A DNA stretch of 64,000 nucleotides from Nitzschia sp. pyKryTriq1 (taxonomy: Eukaryota > Bacillariophyta > Bacillariophyceae > Bacillariales > Bacillariaceae): positions 558,001 to 622,000 of the forward strand of contig OY101128.1 of assembly GCA_956465555.1 (NCBI GenBank). The letters run 5' to 3'. Positions 39,711 to 49,762 of the stretch are shown one piece after another (position 1 is the first letter of the stretch; each line of letters starts with the position of its first letter). The notes beneath the pieces are model-generated. The model saw only the letters and a program-made list of their open reading frames with translations. It did no database searches and had not been told where the DNA came from. The position numbers and the translations under genes were made by a program.

Positions 39711-42700
39711 CTATCTTTGCGAAACCAGGGGTGAAGCCTCAAGGTAAGGATTAAGTTCATCGTTGCTGATTGATAACTCAAGTGTACAGTCAAAGCGTTT
39801 CAATACGTCTAGCTCAACGGATGAAGCGTTCTCTTCCTCCTTGGCCCACAACGTCATGAGACCAATTACTCGTTCTGTGGCCGTTTCTCGAGCACGGGAT
39901 AGCTGACGCATAGATAGATCATGCAATTCTTGCTTGAGCGCCTTCGATTCCAAGTGCGCTTCTTTGGCTTCCTTGACGGTCGTATGCGAAACATCCGTGC
40001 CGACAGCTTCAAGCTTCACTTGGAGCTCTTTCACCAACACCGGCATGCGCTTTCGCGTAGCAATGTTTATGGCAGAAGTAATGTCTGTCTTCTTCTCGAA
40101 CGCCGCTAGGGCCGTCGCTCTCTCTTGACTAAAGTGCTTCTCCAGTTGAATTCCTACACACTCCATGTATACAAACGATTCAAAGGCCTCGACACGGTGG
40201 TTGTATTCTTTCAGAAGCTCCCTTAGGCTTGATAATAGCCATTCAGTACCGGATTCTCGCGTGTCCATATAAAACTTGGCTGCGCCTCCACATCCATCTT
40301 CCTTTCGACGCCACCCCAGTGGGTCGTTCAACGTGATGCCCTGTTCGATCAAAGCTCGGACGTTCAATGCCGTCTTGGGCTGTTCTATGGGTTGATACGC
40401 GCCAGAAAATAGAGTTTGTACTTCCGACATCATATCATTCCTCAGATGCCGGATATCGCCGAATCCTCCCTGGAGAATACTCATCCTAAGCACTTCAAGA
40501 GCTTCCATGCATCGTTGCACATTCTCTCGCAAGCCAATGGCGTATTTTCGTACTAGACGCAAGTCACGGGTCGTTTCTTCGACGCGAACATTGGCATCTT
40601 GGACACCTACAGCCTCCATGATAGCCATGGCTGTCCGCGAATCCCATCGACCAATTCTACTGCGACATAGCTCCATCGCCGCGTCACGCAATTCACCCTT
40701 TCTATTCTCGGCGTCCTTGTTGATTTCAACACCACGCTCGATTTCTTCAGTCCCGTCATCGGGTTTTGAGAATTTCTTGCTGCAACCGAGATTTACCATC
40801 CTTTGGACAAGTTGAATTTCGGTAGCCCGATCCTCTTTGGTTTCAATGTTATGCCGGCGAATCATTTTTGACAAAGCATCCTTGGATGCCACACCTATCC
40901 TTGTTCGCGTGTTTATCGCAGCAGAGTGCATGGCACCGGTTTGCTTTATTTCGGTCTGAATGTATCCATGAGCCATGCGTGCTGTTCGAACCGGCACCGT
41001 TCGACAAAATCTGGTGAGATACTCGTGCAGCATTGCTTCATTCTCGTGAACACGTTTTTCCATTACTTCAAGTTGCAATTCTGCTTGTTGCAGCCTCGTT
41101 TGCACACCCTTTCCTTCCCCGGCCTCACCCTCGCCTGACTGGGCCACTAATTGTTTCTTGACTTGATCCAGACCAGCTTGAATTTGATCTGCGAGAGTCG
41201 AGGTTGGTGCTTGATCAGGTTTAGCCTCCTTGAGGAACTTGACGGTTTCGGCTTGCATTGCAAGCTGCTGCAATGAGCCTAGGTACGCTTGCACGGCCGG
41301 CTGTACAGACGAAAGGTCCGCGACATAGGCACTCAGCATGACAGACAGCATATCCAAGCTAGGTGTACACCGCTCCACCTTTTGCTTTGCCATGATCCGT
41401 AGCACGTCATCAATGGTCGATTTCTGAAGCTTGCGATATGGCATCACCAAGTCCTTTCTTGCCTTGACGTCTCCCAGACGAGCCGACTCCACCTCCTTCT
41501 CGTAGGCAAAGAGATTGCTGAGAGAAATCGCAAATCGCTTCCATGCGGCTGCAATATGTTTCTCTTCATTTTCCACAATTCTTAGTTTCTCCATAACAGA
41601 CAAGGCATGCGTTCTCCAATTCCAAATAAGCTCCTGTTCTGCCTGCAATACGTCGGTATATTGGGCGGGTGTCTTGTTGGACAAGTAATCAAGTGTTGGT
41701 TCGACGAAGGAGTCTTGGACATTCAAAGTCCTTGCATCGCCCAATGCTTTGGAAGAGACTGTTTGACGATTCAACGGTAAATTGATTTTCTTCGGTTTGG
41801 GAGGGGACAAGACTTTCTTGTCGGTCTCGTCCTGCGCGGCACAGACACTCGTCAAACCACACATGTCACCGTTGATGACCCACTTCAAAATACCACCCTG
41901 CTGTTCTTCGTCCCATTTCAATTTGTCGGAGGCCGTACCTCCCACACGAGTAGATTTGCCATCCGGTGAATATATAACGTAGCCGCCAATGGGTTGGAGG
42001 TTGGCCCTATACATAAAGGCTTCCATGGCCTCGCATGTTTGCCAGTTGACAGGAAATGACCGTGCGAAAGAAGAAGCAAGCAACCACTCTCCTTGACCTC
42101 TCACTCCATTGAATACATCGCTCAACCAGTTCGTCAATAGTCGGGCGTCGACTTCGTGCTGACAGCTCTCTAAATCTGGCACTCCCAACGAAATACTCAA
42201 GGGAGGGAGCAATAGCCCTCCGTGAAATTCTGCCTGTAAAGCCTGTTCTAACCAATAAAAGTCCGCCAGAGATCGGAAGGTCATTCCATTGGTCAAGTCT
42301 TGGATGATCTCTTCGTCGTCCGATAGAACTCGCTTCTGGATGATGACACGATACTTCCAAACTGATTCTTCTCCGTCCCACTCGGCAGGCGCTACATGCA
42401 CCAGCCACTACAATATTGGGTACCCAAGAGAGTTGGGTTGAGTTGAGTTGACGTCACGGCGTGAGTACAAGTCCTGACTGATGTTGATTATTTCTGAAAC
42501 AAGCAAGTACCGAATGAATCATGCATACTTTTTTCTTGCTTACCATTAGGTCCTGAGGTCGAAATGATTCTCGGCCAAACGGCCGCTTCAATATTGTAGC
42601 GACAACGCCCGCGGGCGCCGACGGAGATCTCGATTGAGTAAAAGCACCCGGGATTTTTTGTTTGGCTCTACCATTCTTTTCGGGACTGCGACTTGCAGAC

Positions 42701-43380
42701 TTTGGAAGGGATTCTGATTGGTTGCTATTGTTGTTGTTGTTGCTGCTGTAATTGCTCATCGGGCTGTTACTGTTGTTGTTGCTGCTGCTGCCGCTGCTGC
42801 TTGTGGCCGATTTCTGTGGTGCTACTGCTACTGGTGTAGTTTTGACAAAAGCAGCAGCGGCCTTATTGGAATCATCGTCCCGCCTTTCGGGTCTGGTTCG
42901 AAGCGGCGCGGTGGGACGAGAGGATGATGCCGCGGACGTCCTCCCCGTCGCCGAGTCGTCGGATGAACCCACCTTCACAACACCCACAGTCCTCGACTCA
43001 GCCTCCTCCTCGTACGCATGTTGTTGTTGACCTAGTGATGCTGAGAAAGTGCCTTCGCGGTCGCCGGCTTTCAATGGACTTGTAGTGGTAGTGTTTCTTC
43101 TTCGACTGGCGCTGACAGCCCGACCCGCGGAACGCGAGGAGGTCGCCCTGGAAGCTCCACCAAACAAGCGCGATCTCCAGCTTCCTTTCTTCTTGTTGTG
43201 GCTGCTGCTGCTGCTGTGGTTGCTGCTGCTGTTGTTGTTGTGTGTATCGTTGGTGGGTTGTGTTTCGCGGTGGTAGTCGGAAAGATCGTCCGATAAAATA
43301 GGAGCTGCTTCGGGAGAAAGTAAGGCCTGCTCGTCACGCCGGGACGACTTGTGACTGTTATGGTTTTGTCGTCTCATCAT
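39711..43380 (-). CDS. PX-domain (sorting-nexin-like) protein with long disordered N-terminus (2 exons)
   Basis: Exons are 43380-42544 and 42407-39711, with a 136-nt GTAAGC...TAG intron in phase 0. The product is 1,177 residues. The downstream frame has no usable ATG before its PX domain, so the Ser/Asn-rich upstream frame is its first exon: ...FRPQDLM joins WLVHVAPAEW, the first PX strand. The PX domain (about 280-420) has WKYRVIIQKR, FRSLADFYWLEQAL, LLPPLS and a final helix. A long helical region follows to about 1160, interpreted as BAR-like as in sorting nexins. PX domains bind PI3P, so endosomal sorting is inferred. The basic loop Arg residues were not individually confirmed. Residues 1-275 are low-complexity with a basic RRLFGGASRA-like patch. 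Confidence 0.82.
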
Positions 43381-44376
43381 CGTCCTATTTCGACGAATAA
43401 TAATGGTGTTGTTGTGGAAAGATTGACTTCAGTAATCACTCGGTAGGCTGAAAAGAAATTCTGTCAGTTCGAGTGAACTATTCTTTCTCTTCTCTGAGGG
43501 AGGAGTTCAAGCTACTCGCACAGTACCGGTAGTCTCTACTAGTGTACAGTAGGGAAATGGATGGAAAGTTGTTGTTTCTCGATTGCCCTTGCACAAGTTC
43601 GTCCTTGTATTCTCTTCTCACTAGCTACCGGTAACTAGACTACTTGTAACTCGTAATCCGTGTCCGTTCGTTGGCGGAGAGCAGGTAAAGGATGTGCTAC
43701 TCTACCGGTACTACTACTACTAGTAGTAGAAATAATCAGCTTGTGTGTCTGATGTGCAGTTAGTGCTCTGACCTCTCACGATAGACGAAAAGTCGCCAAT
43801 GATGGACGACCATTGTCGACATGGCACACGACTCCGGAAACAACCCCATAGTGAAAAATGAGGCGGGCAGTTTATATATATCCGTACTTGAAGACAATGA
43901 AATGATCCAACATATAAAACGTTGGCTTTCCAGTTTCGAGCGGAGTGTTGGTGAGTTGTTAGTGTGAAGAACGTGTGTACCGGTACCAGTACTGTACGAG
44001 TACACGGTAACCGGTACTGTGTGGAAAATACCCGCGCGTCAATCGCGGAGGCTCCGCGACCAAAAGGAGTGATCTTCTTCCACGTGTAATGCACTGCATT
44101 TGCCCATTCATTCACGGATGGATCTTTTTTTATTTTGCTTTTTGCATGAAGAAAATGGAAGTGCCCATTACCGGTACATCATACCACATACCGGTACCGG
44201 TTCATGCTTGGTCGTCCATTCCTCGTCGTCGACGAATCAGGATGTTCGTTCAATCGAAAGCAGCAAGACATGATGATTGTATCACACTTTTCAATATCCC
44301 TACTCTACTTCGAGTTAAATATCTCCTCGTACAGCGTCGAGCGTCGAGGAGCACCATCATCATCATCACCATCACC
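43381..44376. other. Intergenic region rich in TACCGGTA
   Basis: About 1 kb between divergent genes. TACCGGTA occurs at 43524, 43626, 43703, 43978, 44169 and 44189. The open frame extending upstream of the SOD-like start (from 44089) runs through two of these words and is probably not coding. Confidence 0.55.
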
Positions 44377-45405
44377 ATGATGTCCGGCTATTCATTCTAC
44401 ACTGCTTCCCTGTCCCCGCTCGGAGACTCGGGTGTCATGGGGGAAGTCAAGGTCTTCACTCCGATACCTGGCATGGTCTGCTTTGTCGGATCAGCGTCGG
44501 GACTGGAGCCTGACCTTTCCAGCATGTATCCTGTTCTCCCTGCTAGGAGTGCCGGTACCGATTGCTCTGCCACCAACGGCTGTGGTGTGCATGTTCATGT
44601 CGGCACTGGGCCGGACGCCTGCACGAACACGACGACGCAAGGGGGGCACTGGTGGAACGACACTGCTCTGCCTGTGGACCCATGGGCGGTGGTGGGATAC
44701 TTGGACACCAGTGTGGATGGAGCTGCCTCCTTTGCCGACTGTATGTATACGGGATCGATGGAATCCCTGGGATCGCGGGCCTTTATCGTTCATGCCAATG
44801 ATGGAAGCCGCGTCGCTTGTGGACTCATGGAGACCGATGAGAGTCCCATGTTTGAAACCATGACGACTACCACCACTGAGTTGGGCGACAGTGGAGTCGC
44901 TAGTGAGGTCACGGTGATGACCAACGTCTTTGCTGATGTTCCCGATGGTGTCTGTTTTGTTGGAACTGCGACTGGTCTCGAAGCCGGAATTGATTCGACC
45001 TATGCTTTGGGCGGTACTGGTACTGATTGCACTGCCACCAACGGCTGTGGTGTCCACATTCATAGTGGCACTGCCTGCGATGACGCTGACACTCAAGGTG
45101 GCCACCTCTATGACAGTGAAACCGTCCCGGTGGATCCGTGGATCATCGTCGGCTACACGTCGACGGACGATGCCGGCGCGGCCATGTTTGCGGATTGCGT
45201 CTTGACCGGCACGTCCGACTATGTGAGCAAGCCCGTGATTGTTCATGCCAACGACGGAAGTCGTGTCTCGTGTGGTCTTCTTCCCGAGGAACAAGAAGCA
45301 TCTCCCACGCCCGTTCCCAGCGGCAGTGCCTCCGTGAGCACCAAACTGGCTGTGTGGGCGGCGGTGATGGCCCAGTTGGCTTTGGCATTTTTTAACCGTA
45401 TGTAG
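44377..45405 (+). CDS. Two-domain Cu-only superoxide dismutase-like protein with GPI-type tail
   Basis: 342 residues from MMSGYSFY. Two Cu/Zn-SOD-like domains (about 8-152 and 166-302) each keep the copper set: H72/H74, H91 and H139, then H227/H229, H243 and H290. Each also has the disulfide cysteines (82/148 and 234/299) and the active-site Arg (145, 296) in NDGSRV(A/S)CGL. The zinc-loop histidines and Asp that follow HFNP in SOD1 are absent, as in Cu-only SODs. The C-terminus has a Ser/Pro spacer and hydrophobic tail, a GPI-anchor signal. That implies secretion, yet this start lacks an obvious signal peptide. The start at 44089 adds a hydrophobic leader but crosses intergenic repeats, so an unrecognised 5' exon is likely. 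Extracellular superoxide detoxification is inferred. Confidence 0.82.
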   Translation: MMSGYSFYTASLSPLGDSGVMGEVKVFTPIPGMVCFVGSASGLEPDLSSMYPVLPARSAGTDCSATNGCGVHVHVGTGPDACTNTTTQGGHWWNDTALPVDPWAVVGYLDTSVDGAASFADCMYTGSMESLGSRAFIVHANDGSRVACGLMETDESPMFETMTTTTTELGDSGVASEVTVMTNVFADVPDGVCFVGTATGLEAGIDSTYALGGTGTDCTATNGCGVHIHSGTACDDADTQGGHLYDSETVPVDPWIIVGYTSTDDAGAAMFADCVLTGTSDYVSKPVIVHANDGSRVSCGLLPEEQEASPTPVPSGSASVSTKLAVWAAVMAQLALAFFNRM

Positions 45406-45835
45406 GGTGTCGTCTTTGATGAGAGTATCATCTGTCTGACCCCGGAGTATTTTATTTGGAAAGAGTGCATTCGGTTTCGGCCAAAGGTATAATTGCGAAC
45501 AATCGCGGTACTGTACTGTGTGATGTGCTTCGTTGGTTGTTGGTACGTACATCGAAATTGAACTATTATTTTAAAAAAAAAACGACATAAAACATAGATC
45601 GGAACCAACTAATTGGACCAGCGTGCTGAAATACTGTACTGCAAAGACACTGGATGTAGCTGCTGCCTGCATTGGGTGGTTGTGGTGGTGGCGGCGGCGC
45701 TGGGAGGAGACGTAAGTCTCCGCTTTAGGGCGCAATACTCGTAGTATGATGCGCATCATGGCATTCGTGTAGTTCCATTTTCACTTCTGGGAAATTCTTC
45801 ACCACTGACTGACTGACTAACTAACTAACTCACTG
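45406..45835. other. Intergenic gap between convergent genes
   Basis: Presumed 3' UTRs. It contains an A-run near 45573-45582 and a GACT/AACT tetranucleotide tract at about 45805-45832. No gene supported. Confidence 0.4.
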
Positions 45836-47185
45836 TCATATTCTCTCGCCGTATTCTGCTTCTTCTTCTTTCTCCACAAACTCCCATGCCTCTCGAAAAC
45901 TGTAAGGTTGATAGTTTCGAAAGACAACTTGTTTGGCAATCCATCGTAAATACACTGCCTCTTCGGGTGTGGGCAGTGCGCCAGGCGCCTCTCTTCTCAG
46001 CCCCATGCTGCGAGACTGGGCAAACGTCTGATTGATCATCAACTTACCAGCCGTAGCATCGCTCACGGTGGGAGCATCCGGCAAGCGTCCAAAGATGGTA
46101 GCATGAACAACGCATCCCATCAAGTAGGTTCCGAGAGGACTGGGATGGTACTGGTCGGATCCAAACAGTCGATCCCACATTTCCGGGTTTTCTTCCCACA
46201 CTACCAAAAAGGCAATCCCCACTGGTGCCACAAGAGGTTTCAACGATGACAGAGTCTGGGCGTACACTTGATAGCCTTTATGAAGTCTGGCAGTAAAATG
46301 CGGAACATCTTGGATGCCATACAATTCTGTGAGGTTGAGGTTGTCACGCCAGTAGCCATGAGTCGAGATGAAGACCGGAGTCGCTCCACACTGTTCAAAT
46401 AGAGGAGCATAGGTCGATTCCAAGACTCTGACCGTTTTCTCCCGCTTTCGGGGGACGGCGGGCCGAACACTTTGATCGTTCAAGACGACATAGTCCCATG
46501 TTTTGTTGGCGACCATTTTGGTTGCCAAAGTGAAATTTAAATACACCTGGCTCTCCTCGTCATCCTGATAGTACCTGTCATCGTCATCACCGTCATCATA
46601 GTACACGGCATCGTCGTCACTAGCCGCCTCATAGTAGGCGTTCGAATATTTGTTGAAACATGGATTAAAACCATCATTGGAATAAACTTGATCGTAGTTG
46701 TTTTCCGTGAGGTAGTCATCTTCTCCCAGCAAGAGTTGCGGCAGTGTACACGCCCCATAGTCGTAGACCCCCAGAGTCTCATTCCACGCATTTTCTGTCT
46801 TCCATCGCTTCCTCATTCCATTTCCTCTCTTTAACAGCGTAATTAAGGATAAGCTCCCGTGCAGCATCGAATCTTGTTCAATGACAACCTGGGGTTCTGC
46901 CATAGCAGTCAAAACACGAGGCAAATCATTGACGAATTGGAAACTGTTGCCCACAAAGGCAATGCGAGCCGTCGTGGAGGGGGTCGGTCGTCCCCAAAAT
47001 AAAGCGTAGAGGACCACCGCTGCTGCTCCCACTCCTACCCATAATCGCGAGGCTTGTCCTACTGATGCTGATGCTACTGCTGATGCTGCTGCTGGTGGTA
47101 TACGCGGTGCGGGAGGACGAAGAAGGGGATGATGATTCTTCGCCTCGCCGAGCAAGAACGATGCAGTGTGCTGTATCCGTTCCAT
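45836..47185 (-). CDS. SGNH/GDSL hydrolase-like membrane protein
   Basis: 449 residues from MERIQHT at 47185 (an in-frame ATG at 47287 would add 34 His/Gln-rich residues). A single membrane anchor at about 48-64 (LWVGVGAAAVVLYALFW) gives a type II topology, with the catalytic part outside the cytosol or in the lumen. FVGNSFQFVNDLP provides the block-I region with Gly-Asn-Ser, and DQYHPSPLG near residue 340 provides the block-V Asp-x-x-His. An intermediate VVLNDQS resembles block III. These point to an SGNH-fold esterase or acetylesterase. An acidic Tyr/Asp-rich insert (about 190-225) interrupts the fold. Substrate unknown. Confidence 0.72.
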   Translation of the reverse strand: MERIQHTASFLLGEAKNHHPLLRPPAPRIPPAAASAVASASVGQASRLWVGVGAAAVVLYALFWGRPTPSTTARIAFVGNSFQFVNDLPRVLTAMAEPQVVIEQDSMLHGSLSLITLLKRGNGMRKRWKTENAWNETLGVYDYGACTLPQLLLGEDDYLTENNYDQVYSNDGFNPCFNKYSNAYYEAASDDDAVYYDDGDDDDRYYQDDEESQVYLNFTLATKMVANKTWDYVVLNDQSVRPAVPRKREKTVRVLESTYAPLFEQCGATPVFISTHGYWRDNLNLTELYGIQDVPHFTARLHKGYQVYAQTLSSLKPLVAPVGIAFLVVWEENPEMWDRLFGSDQYHPSPLGTYLMGCVVHATIFGRLPDAPTVSDATAGKLMINQTFAQSRSMGLRREAPGALPTPEEAVYLRWIAKQVVFRNYQPYSFREAWEFVEKEEEAEYGERI

Positions 47186-47864
47186 GCCAGACTGGCTACC
47201 AGGCTGTTTTGGATGGCTGTGATACCAGTGCCGAAGTTGAGGCTGTTGACCTAATATGCTGTGAAAGATTATAAAAAAGACGCACAAACCTCTATCGTCA
47301 TCGTCAATCGTCAGATCATTTATTTTTCCTGAAAAAATTATGTAGACGAAAAAACTGTGTGGCCAATGGTCGTTATTATTATTTTTTTACTCGCACCGAT
47401 CGTTGCAGTCAATGGTGCCTGCTGGCTGGCGCTGCCGATCAGCTCGCTGGCGCGATCGATCCGACAGAATCCCAGCAGAATTGCATTGAAGAACTTGCCG
47501 CTCCGCGCGCGTGCATCGATCGACAAATGACTCGACTCAATCGACTTCTCCCCGTTTGTCGTTGTCTCAGTCTGTCCATCGTCAAGCACCCAAGTCGTTC
47601 GTCCGTCTCGTCATTCTTCCACGTCGTCACGCACGACGCACGACGACGCAACGCGCTTTCCATCGCCAAAGTTCGTCGTTCGTCTTTGGCCACCGCCATG
47701 GACCTCTCGATTTTTTGTTGAATGTGGACACGAGAGACGACGCGACGACGATGACGATCATACTGGTATCTCGCTCCATCGCGATCATCATTATTAGTAT
47801 TCCTTGATCACCCGAACGAATTATTTCACTTCCAGACTACAACTACTTTCATCACATCACCATC
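47186..47864. other. Shared 5' region between the SGNH gene and GET3
   Basis: About 680 bp containing both promoters. Rich in CGTCGT and GATCG words around 47450-47750. Frames here look like chance. Confidence 0.4.
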
Positions 47865-49553
47865 ATGACGGATCTTGAAATTGACGATGCCGACCTTCCG
47901 GAGCCTTCGTTGAAAAACATCATCGATCAAAAGAGCTTGCAGTGGGTGTTTGTCGGTGGAAAGGGTGGTGTCGGAAAGGTGCGTGCGTGACATTGCTCGG
48001 GTACTGGAACTTGTAGTACTGTACTGTACTGTACTGTACTGGCTGCCGTGGCTAGATGGATCTGTATCATCAAGCATAGCACTGTCACTCACTCAAATTC
48101 GATGCTTTCTTTCTTTCGTTCGTTCATCTGCTGTTCAATTCATCGTGTGACGTCTCAACGTTCATCGTTGCCTTTCCATCCCACGACTGCGCATCTCTTT
48201 TATTTCTTCCTTCTTTCCTTCCTTAGACCACCACAAGTTGCTCCTTGGGTATTCAACTAGCCAAGTCTCGATCGAAGGTACGTGCAATCAACAGTCAAGA
48301 CTGCTGGTCAGTGGAGCAGACATCTATCTATCCCCGTCACTCGTGGGTGGATGGCTCGACTAGTTATGAATGTACAGTATTCATTCAGTCCTCGTCTCAT
48401 TGAAGTATCATTATTTATTTGTTTGTTTATTTATTCATATTTGTTTAGGTTCTTCTTGTTTCGACAGACCCCGCACACAACTTGTCAGACGCCTTTTGCC
48501 AAAAGATCGGCCGAGAGCCCACCCCCATCCAAGGTTTCGACAACTTGTGCGCCATGGAGATTGACGCCAACAACGATATGGAAGAAATGCAACGCAACAT
48601 GGCCGAGCAGGGGACAGATGATGAAGACGGTGGTCTCAATGCCATGATGTCCGAACTCACCAATAGTATTCCAGGTATCGATGAGGCGATGAGTTTTTCA
48701 GAACTCATGAAGCAAGTGCAGGGCCTGGATTTTGATGTGGTCGTCTTTGATACCGCGCCGACGGGGCACACACTTCGGTTGTTGTCCTTTCCGACGATTT
48801 TGGAAAAGGCCTTGGGCAAAGTCATGGAACTCAAGGATCGATTTGGAGGATTGATTGGACAAGCAACGGCCTTGATGGGAGGAGGTGGCAACCCGGCCTC
48901 GACACAGGATGCCATTTTGGGTCGACTGGAAGAAACAAGGGCGGTTATCAACAAGGTCAATGATGCCTTTCAAGATCCTGCCTTGACTACCTTTGTACGT
49001 GTTTTTATTATCACTTTATGACGATTGATTCATGCATGATGCATTCGTACATGGATGAATGAATGGATGGTCTACCATCGAAAAAGAATGTCGTCGTCGT
49101 CGTCGTCGTCTCATCATTTGCCTTTCCTTCGGTATACTATTATTGTACTTGCTTCCTTGCCTGCATTTTGCACCCACACAGGTCTGTGTCTGTATTCCCG
49201 AATTCCTTTCCATTTACGAGACGGAACGATTGGTCCAAGAACTGTCCAAATTCGGAATCGATTCTCACAATATTGTGGTCAATCAAGTTTTGTTTCCCGA
49301 AAAAGACGCAGAAGAGTTGGCCGAGTGGTACGAGGGCAACAAGGCGCAATTGCCCACTGAGGCCCAGGAAATTTGCGGCAAAATGTTGGCCCGAAAGAGA
49401 ATGCAGGACAAATACATTGGGCAATGCTTTGATTTGTACGGAGAGGACTTTCATGTTACGCTCATGCCCCTCTTGGATCATGAAGTCCGGGGTACTGAAA
49501 AGTTGAAGGACTTTTCGGAATTCTTGACCAACCCTATTGATATGGAAGAATAA
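47865..49553 (+). CDS. GET3: GET3/ArsA-type ATPase (4 exons)
   Basis: Exons are 47865-47978, 48227-48277, 48449-48994 and 49182-49553. All introns are phase 0 with GT-AG ends. The product is 360 residues (yeast Get3 is 354). Exon joins restore the deviant P-loop [11 protein letters not shown], the switch I region [13 protein letters not shown], switch [12 protein letters not shown] and the [14 protein letters not shown] strand. Get3 is the cytosolic homodimer that delivers tail-anchored proteins to the ER through Get1/Get2. The zinc CxxC pair that bridges the fungal/animal dimer is missing: the stretch before RKRMQDKY has one Cys (EICGKM). No plastid presequence is present. Intron 1 has a GTACT tract at 48015-48040. 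Confidence 0.95.
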
Positions 49554-49762
49554 ATCAATCAATCAATCTAGTCAATCAATCAATCAATTGAACTACGATA
49601 CAGTACACTACGTTTTTATACTCGGTCTCTAATATGCTCGTTCTACTTCGATCGTAGGGTGATACTTGTGTGTAAGTATTCGTACCTTTAGCATCAAGTC
49701 ACTGTGCTGTACAGTATAGGTCGCGTGTCCCGAAGGTCTGCCACAATCAAACCGAACGAGAG

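Noticed and set aside
42454-42543. Read-through end of the Ser/Asn-rich frame as an independent 308-residue gene
   Set aside because: The bases after 42544 form a splice donor. The frame joins the PX gene in phase 0 at 42407.
44089-44376. Upstream extension of the SOD-like frame
   Set aside because: Contains two TACCGGTA intergenic words and low-quality sequence. Kept only as a note on the missing signal peptide.
47359-47721. 120-residue plus-strand frame between the SGNH gene and GET3
   Set aside because: Sits in the shared promoter interval, overlaps frames on the other strand, no domain.
48015-48040. GTACT tandem tract as a possible regulatory repeat
   Set aside because: Inside GET3 intron 1 and explained as a simple repeat.
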